Source: Chryseobacterium elymi (GTDB taxonomy: Bacteria; Bacteroidota; Bacteroidia; Flavobacteriales; Weeksellaceae). Taken from it: 64,000 nucleotides of DNA. The position numbers were made by a program, and so were the translations under genes. The notes below the pieces were generated by a model. The model did not search any database. It saw only the letters and a program-made list of their open reading frames with translations, and had not been told where the DNA came from. Below, piece after piece: positions 59,158 to 64,000 of the stretch; position 1 is the first letter of the stretch, and every line of letters begins with the position of its first letter. The stretch is taken from assembly GCF_003385495.1 (NCBI RefSeq), contig NZ_QNUH01000013.1, positions 27,100 through 91,099 of the forward strand, in the 5' to 3' direction.

Positions 59158-61854
59158 ATGAAAGAAAGACTTTATGAGATCCTTAGTGAGGAAAGAGCAC
59201 ATGAGATTATTCCATTTTTGAAACAGCTTACAGCAGAAGAAAGGAAAGCGCTGGTCCCTACCATAAAAAAGCTGGACAGGGAGATCAGCAAGATTGTAAT
59301 GACAAAAAACTCCTACCATACTGCCGGTTCTGCAGAGCAGCATTCTATTATTGATATAGCATCTTTTGTCTGCATGGATCAGAAGCATTACGGAAAAAAC
59401 TACTGGAGCCTTTTCAAAGACAAAGAACAGACCGAAAACATACTGGAGTGGGGATGTCCACACTGGTTTTCGGATTTTATTAACGATTCTATAGATGCAG
59501 AATTTACAGCATTTAATTACCATGATATCTTAAGATGGTCAGAAAAAGGTTATGTACAGCCTAGGCCCGAACTTCTTGGGTACCACTTAAGCCTCCACCC
59601 ATATCATCTGGATAAATTTCCGGAAACACTGGAAACTCACTTCTGGTATATGTGCGAATTTCCTTCAAAATCACTGCCTTTTAAAAGAGAATGGCTTCCA
59701 TTGGTTCAAAAACTAATTGTCGAAAATAAAGTTGAAAGAAAAAGATTCCTCAGAGAATGCCTTCTGGCTGCAAACAGGAACTTTAATAAAAATGTGACAG
59801 GATGGTTCATGGATGCATTCAATATCCTGAAACCTTCTGACGATGAACTGATTATGCTTCAGGATGAACTGATGGCAGGTTTAGCTTCCGTACAGTCAAA
59901 AGCGGTCAATACCATACTCGCTCATTTAAAAAAAATAGTTCAGGATCCGGCATTCAGAACCAGTGAATTTTCATATTTTCTACCTAATCTGTTAAGTTCA
60001 GAAGTTAAAACAGTTGTTTCAGCCAGCTTGGCTGTTACTGAAAAAATATTTCAGAAAAAGAAAATTAATACAGAAAATCTGGCAACGGCTTTAAGTGCGG
60101 CATTTGTAAACAAAGACGAAAGTATACAGACCAAAGCGGCAAAGATCATTCTCAAATATATCCCTGTTTCAGAAGGAATAAAAGAAACTTTATCCCTTTA
60201 TGCAGATAACATATTGGCAAATGTAAGACCGGCACTGGTACAATACATAGAGAACAGACAGCTGGAGCTGGATCCTGTTGAAACAGAAACGCTGGAACTC
60301 ATCAATGAAGAATGCAAAGTTAAGGAACCGGAAAGCTTTGAAGACCTCATGTTTCTTCTTCCACAGGCCATAGAAAATCCCGGAACTTATTATTACGATT
60401 TGGCGCTGGCAGGACTTGTACGTTTTGCTGATGAAGCTGATACAGATTCTGTAAAACTGTTTGAACCCGTATTTCAAAAAGCATGTAAAACCATTGCCAG
60501 ATGGGAGGTACATCATTTTAATGTATTACTGTGCAATCTCATTATTAATTATGGACTTTCATTATTGGAAAAATTTCCGCTTCCGCTTAAAAACTTAGAG
60601 AAAATATATAAAAGAACCCGTGAGGACGAAGCCACAAGAGAAGCTTATTCTTCTTACCATAAAAAGTTAAAGCCGCTTAAAGAGATCTATGCCGGAGGTT
60701 TAGCTATGGAGCCGTTCAAACATATCGCAGTACATATTTTTAATAAAATAACATCAGGAGACCGAACTCCGCTGCTGTCTACAGTTACCCATGAGCCATG
60801 CTGGATAAGTCCCGAAGTATTAGTAGAAAGATTTGAAATTTATCAGAATAAAAATTTAAAGCCCGATGATCTGGATGTACAGCTTGCACTGCAGCGCTGT
60901 TCACTGGAGAAAACCTCAGGGGCATTACAGCATGTTGAACAGAAATTGAAAGGAGAATATAAGGAGCTTCTGCTTTTTTTCTTTAATAAAAACTCTGTTC
61001 CGAAAGGAAAATTTGAACATCCGTCATGGTGGATGACTGCAGCAATTACACGTTCACCCGAAAAAGTTTTTGAAGAATTCAAAGACTTCGGATATGATGA
61101 TATTCCTAAGGAATTTCTTACCGGTAATTATAAATGGAAAACCATCGACAGCAAAAAGAATTCCTATTATCCGGTCGAGCTTAATATCACCGTTCCGAAA
61201 TATCATCTCAAAAAAAGAGTGCATCAGCTTTTCTTAGAATACTTTATTGCAGAGCAGAAAGATATTTCTGAAATACCTTCATTCATATGGAGCTTCCCTA
61301 ATACGCCGGGGAATGTTTTTGCCAAAATCATTAAAAACTGTCTGTTTTATTCTGGGATAGCAGAAGTATACGAACGAAGCCTTGTTCTGAGTACAGCACA
61401 GGCACTTCATCAGATGAAAAAGCCTCTGGATGCAATGGGATACGTGTTTCTGGGAACCATTTTCCTGGACGGAGACAAAGTGATTCGTGGAACCGCTGCT
61501 GAAATCTGGCTGGAACATGTTTCCCATAAAGTAATGGATAGTGCCCGCTTGGGGCAGGTGATTGGACTGCATGAAAAGCTGGAATGGGCTCCTGTAAAGA
61601 GATTTACAGATCTTGTACAGCATCAGATGATCAACGTCAGTAAAGATCACAATCTGTCACTGGAGCAGCTTCTTACCCATGTTTTACTTCAGATGGAAAC
61701 CCCGGTGACTAATCTTAAAAAAATATTGGATATTTATCACGAGGTTTTGGCTTTGAATCAATCAGAACCCGATAAAAACTTAAAAGAAAAACTGAGTAGC
61801 TGGAAAGACAATTCCAGTCTGAAAAAAATCTGCAATCTTCTTCTAAAAAAATAG
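59158..61854 (+). CDS. DUF6493 family protein
   Basis: The 898-residue soluble protein is mostly helical, with HEAT-like repeats in the middle (for example EVKTVVSASLAVTEKIF and ESIQTKAAKIILKYI). No catalytic motif. DUF6493 proteins are usually paired with SWIM zinc-finger proteins in Bacteroidota, often near MoxR-vWA genes, and are suspected scaffold components of conflict or stress systems. The SWIM gene follows 3 bp downstream. Confidence 0.78.
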   Translation: MKERLYEILSEERAHEIIPFLKQLTAEERKALVPTIKKLDREISKIVMTKNSYHTAGSAEQHSIIDIASFVCMDQKHYGKNYWSLFKDKEQTENILEWGCPHWFSDFINDSIDAEFTAFNYHDILRWSEKGYVQPRPELLGYHLSLHPYHLDKFPETLETHFWYMCEFPSKSLPFKREWLPLVQKLIVENKVERKRFLRECLLAANRNFNKNVTGWFMDAFNILKPSDDELIMLQDELMAGLASVQSKAVNTILAHLKKIVQDPAFRTSEFSYFLPNLLSSEVKTVVSASLAVTEKIFQKKKINTENLATALSAAFVNKDESIQTKAAKIILKYIPVSEGIKETLSLYADNILANVRPALVQYIENRQLELDPVETETLELINEECKVKEPESFEDLMFLLPQAIENPGTYYYDLALAGLVRFADEADTDSVKLFEPVFQKACKTIARWEVHHFNVLLCNLIINYGLSLLEKFPLPLKNLEKIYKRTREDEATREAYSSYHKKLKPLKEIYAGGLAMEPFKHIAVHIFNKITSGDRTPLLSTVTHEPCWISPEVLVERFEIYQNKNLKPDDLDVQLALQRCSLEKTSGALQHVEQKLKGEYKELLLFFFNKNSVPKGKFEHPSWWMTAAITRSPEKVFEEFKDFGYDDIPKEFLTGNYKWKTIDSKKNSYYPVELNITVPKYHLKKRVHQLFLEYFIAEQKDISEIPSFIWSFPNTPGNVFAKIIKNCLFYSGIAEVYERSLVLSTAQALHQMKKPLDAMGYVFLGTIFLDGDKVIRGTAAEIWLEHVSHKVMDSARLGQVIGLHEKLEWAPVKRFTDLVQHQMINVSKDHNLSLEQLLTHVLLQMETPVTNLKKILDIYHEVLALNQSEPDKNLKEKLSSWKDNSSLKKICNLLLKK

Positions 61855-61857
61855 ATT

Positions 61858-63201
61858 ATGGAAGATGTGCTAATTTACAACTATCAGAGACCATCGTCCC
61901 TGATAAAAAAAGACGTATCTGAAGAATTATTCCTGTCTCAATACAGTGAAATTCGGAAGAACACAGATGCTCCCTGCTTTTTTTGGGGAGATGTCAGCCA
62001 ACCGTTTATACTGGCAAGATGCCTGATCACGCTTTCCAATATTGTGAAATCAAGCTTTAACCTGTCGCCGTTTCAGATGACTTTGCTTAAAGACCCTATC
62101 ATCACTGTCGGAAACAGCAGGCTGCGCTTTGAAGGATTCTCACACTGTGCCGGTGTTTACGCCAGGGTAGATGTCCTGCCAGACGGCTTGCATGGTGAAT
62201 TTCTGGAAAACGGGACCACCAATGTAGATTTTAACCAATCGATGATTACTGCGCTGGGAAGCATCCGTCCCAATGAAAAAATAATGCTTTCCGTTGGGGA
62301 AAAAGAAGTCGGGCTTTACAAAGAAGAGACAAAAGTGATCGAACGAAAGGTTCCATTGCCCGTAAAATGGATTAAAGGATTGAGCACAGTTCAGATCTAT
62401 CTGTCTGAATCGGAAAAGCTGCATTGTTTTAATAAAATCCAGACTCAGCAGCTTTTTAGAGGAATACCGAAAGGATCTGTTAAATCAGATTATTACCTGA
62501 TTATCAGGGGAAATAAGCCCATGTTTTCACCGGTGAAATCGGTGGATGCGGTTTGTATCGGCGGGCTTCACAGGTTGCGCCTGCTGGAACCTCTTCTTCC
62601 TTATATTGACCAATTGCAGGTATTTCCACATGCCGATATGCAGTCTACTACATGGTTGCTTTATATGGGAAATATAAGATTCAGCTTTTCACTGTCAAGA
62701 GAAGCCTGGCGGGGATTTTCGGGAGAAGGAGCAGTACTGGACAGCCTCATTGATGATATTTCTGATGAATGGATCGATGCACTGGATAAATATGCGTATG
62801 CCAATCAGTTTTTTAATCCTTCGGCATTTGCTTTAAATGAAAATATAAACCTGAAAAAAACAGAAAATCTTACAGGAAGATTGGCTGCTATGGGACTTTT
62901 GGGTTATGACCTGGATGATAACGGGTTTTTCTATCGAAGGCTGCCATTTAAAATCAATAGAATTGCCGGTCTGAATCCACGGATGAAAAATGCAGAAAAG
63001 CTTATTGCAGAAGGAAAAGTAGAGATTTTAAATAAAATTGCAGCCAGAACCGAAGCTAGAGTAGAAGGCACCGACGTACATCACACGGTGATCATAGATC
63101 ATGATAAAGAACGCTGTACTTGCGAATGGTTCAGCAAATACCAAGGAGAAAGGGGACCTTGTAAACACGTTCTTGCCGTAAAAAAAATAATATATAACTA
63201 A
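61858..63201 (+). CDS. SWIM zinc-finger protein
   Basis: The 447-residue protein ends in a SWIM finger: Cys-x-Cys in RCTCEWF, and Cys-x-His in GPCKHVLAVK. The N-terminal 390 residues have no known domain, though SFSLSREAWRGFSGEG is distinctive. SWIM fingers bind nucleic acid or protein. It is co-transcribed with DUF6493 (3-bp gap) and followed by a bidirectional terminator. Confidence 0.82.
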   Translation: MEDVLIYNYQRPSSLIKKDVSEELFLSQYSEIRKNTDAPCFFWGDVSQPFILARCLITLSNIVKSSFNLSPFQMTLLKDPIITVGNSRLRFEGFSHCAGVYARVDVLPDGLHGEFLENGTTNVDFNQSMITALGSIRPNEKIMLSVGEKEVGLYKEETKVIERKVPLPVKWIKGLSTVQIYLSESEKLHCFNKIQTQQLFRGIPKGSVKSDYYLIIRGNKPMFSPVKSVDAVCIGGLHRLRLLEPLLPYIDQLQVFPHADMQSTTWLLYMGNIRFSFSLSREAWRGFSGEGAVLDSLIDDISDEWIDALDKYAYANQFFNPSAFALNENINLKKTENLTGRLAAMGLLGYDLDDNGFFYRRLPFKINRIAGLNPRMKNAEKLIAEGKVEILNKIAARTEARVEGTDVHHTVIIDHDKERCTCEWFSKYQGERGPCKHVLAVKKIIYN

Positions 63202-63203
63202 TT

Positions 63204-63240
63204 AAAAAGGACAGCTTCTGAAAATAAGTCTGTCCTTTTT
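63204..63240. terminator. bidirectional terminator
   Basis: AAAAAGGACAG pairs with CTGTCCTTTTT over a 15-base loop, between the convergent SWIM and VOC genes. Confidence 0.85.
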
Positions 63241-63241
63241 A

Positions 63242-63688
63242 TTAATGGATCTTCATCCATTCCTCATAAGAAAGAACACCCAATTCCGGTTTTCCTTCGC
63301 CTTCAAGGATCGAAATAAATTCCAGCTGATTACCGTCTGGATCATTAAAATAGATGGCAAGTGCTGGCATCCATGCAAAGACCATAGGCTCATCTTTGCC
63401 GTCTTTTAGAAAATTATAAGGCTTCAGATCTTTTTTCTTCAGAAAATCTGCAGAATAATTTAAGATGTCCTCCTTGCTGCTGGAAAAAGCAAAATGTCTT
63501 GGCTGAAGGTTTTCCTTCTGTTCCCACAATCCCAGCATGAATTCTTTACCTTCACCGATCCACAAAAACGCAATAGGACGTGTGTCATCCTTATGTGCCA
63601 GTTTCAAGCCTAAAATTTCAGTATAAAACTTGATAGAATTTTCTAAACTGCTTACCTGAATATGGGTTTCATATAATCCTGTGATCAT
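63242..63688 (-). CDS. VOC family (glyoxalase/bleomycin-resistance-like) protein
   Basis: The 148-residue protein has the two VOC modules. Typical segments are GLYETHIQVSSLENSIKFY (His ligand), PRHFAFSS (His) and FNDPDGNQLEFISIL (Glu). It may bind a metal and act on small electrophiles or antibiotics. It is monocistronic on the minus strand. Confidence 0.83.
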   Translation of the reverse strand: MITGLYETHIQVSSLENSIKFYTEILGLKLAHKDDTRPIAFLWIGEGKEFMLGLWEQKENLQPRHFAFSSSKEDILNYSADFLKKKDLKPYNFLKDGKDEPMVFAWMPALAIYFNDPDGNQLEFISILEGEGKPELGVLSYEEWMKIH

Positions 63689-64000
63689 GATTTAATTTTT
63701 AATACTTACTTACAAAGCTAGACAATGTGCCTCCAATAATATAAGCTCTGTGATTCCTTTATTTGAATTGAGTGATAGAAAAATTTTATTTAAAAGATAA
63801 AAGAATAAAAGATAAAAGATAAAAGATAAAAGATAAAAGATAAAAGATAAAAGATAAAAGATAAAAGATTTTGTTGTTAAAATTCAATAGGAGCGGGCTT
63901 TAGCCCAATGTCATTAAGTTAGTAAACTATCACAAGCTATTCTTTTGATTTTTAGAGACTATTGGCTTAGCTCTTGCTTTATATTTGCCTATATTTCTTT
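63689..64000. other. 312-bp intergenic region at the window end
   Basis: It contains the tandem AAAAGAT tract (63791-63869) and a palindrome GGGCTTTAGCCC (63895-63906), which recurs in Chryseobacterium intergenic DNA. No gene is seen before the edge. Confidence 0.5.
63791..63869. repeat. tandem 7-bp repeat AAAAGAT
   Basis: About ten head-to-tail copies of AAAAGAT with one degenerate unit (AAGAATA) near the left end. Length is likely variable between strains. Confidence 0.9.

Noticed and set aside
63791..63869. CRISPR-like array
   Set aside because: The unit is a 7-bp contiguous tandem without spacers; no cas genes are in the window.

Overview
The window is a piece of a Flavobacteriia (Bacteroidota) chromosome, most like Chryseobacterium or a close relative. 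The evidence is a nuoABCD order, a type IX secretion C-terminal tail, promoters of the TTG / TAnnTTTG type, Gly-Gly bacteriocin-like leader peptides, bpX-type MoxR-vWA genes, few Shine-Dalgarno sites and AT-rich intergenic filler. No CRISPR array, rRNA operon or phage structural gene is visible.  Layout. 1-13.4 kb is core genome: nuoDCBA, an acetyltransferase, a zinc protease, a YigZ-like protein, ribD, a DUF349 protein, aroE, a secreted endonuclease, a LolE-like permease, rbfA and a methylmalonyl-CoA epimerase. 13.44-32.2 kb is an integrative element in a CAT-anticodon tRNA gene. It has a 51-bp duplicated core, paired CTGCAACA arm-type repeats at both ends, a tyrosine integrase, and mobilome genes (DUF3987, AAA_24-like ATPase, DUF3871, RadC-like). 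Its cargo is a restriction-modification island: m5C methyltransferase, a GHKL ATPase fused to a histidine-kinase-like module, a receiver-like protein, a PD-(D/E)XK DUF6602-like protein, a zinc-ribbon HNH nuclease and Vsr. Just outside the right end are the arm repeats of a second, lost element, and then two terpene synthases.  34.9-45.1 kb is mixed housekeeping: a serine hydrolase, an HTH membrane protein, methionine aminopeptidase, an outer-membrane barrel protein, a metallo-beta-lactamase-fold hydrolase, TatD, DeoD and a VOC protein. 45.3-52.9 kb is a six-gene MoxR-vWA-beta-propeller (bpX) system.  52.98-58.67 kb is the most striking part. Two promoter-driven 42-codon ORFs each end at an intrinsic terminator. 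The first uses all 20 amino acids and the second 19. Each ORF also contains a copy of its terminator's 3' arm, which could act as an antiterminator. The second terminator's T-run ends two bases before an array of 16 tRNA or tRNA-like genes. Fourteen have distinct, recognisable amino-acid anticodons. The others are an arm-less Asp-type mini-tRNA and a Gln-scaffold RNA with a defective anticodon loop. Several bodies are odd, for example Cys on a Tyr-type class II scaffold and Leu without its long variable arm. Directly downstream lie an RNase H-like YkuK protein, a cyclic-phosphate-processing receiver protein, a DinB-like protein and a T4 Rnl2-type RNA ligase.  My reading is that this is a tRNA-damage response unit. 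Depletion of almost any charged tRNA would stall the leader ribosome, antiterminate, and release replacement or decoy tRNAs plus repair enzymes. The structures are seen in the sequence; the regulation is inference. 58.9-63.7 kb holds a DUF6493/SWIM zinc-finger pair with a decayed paralogue beside it, and a VOC protein.
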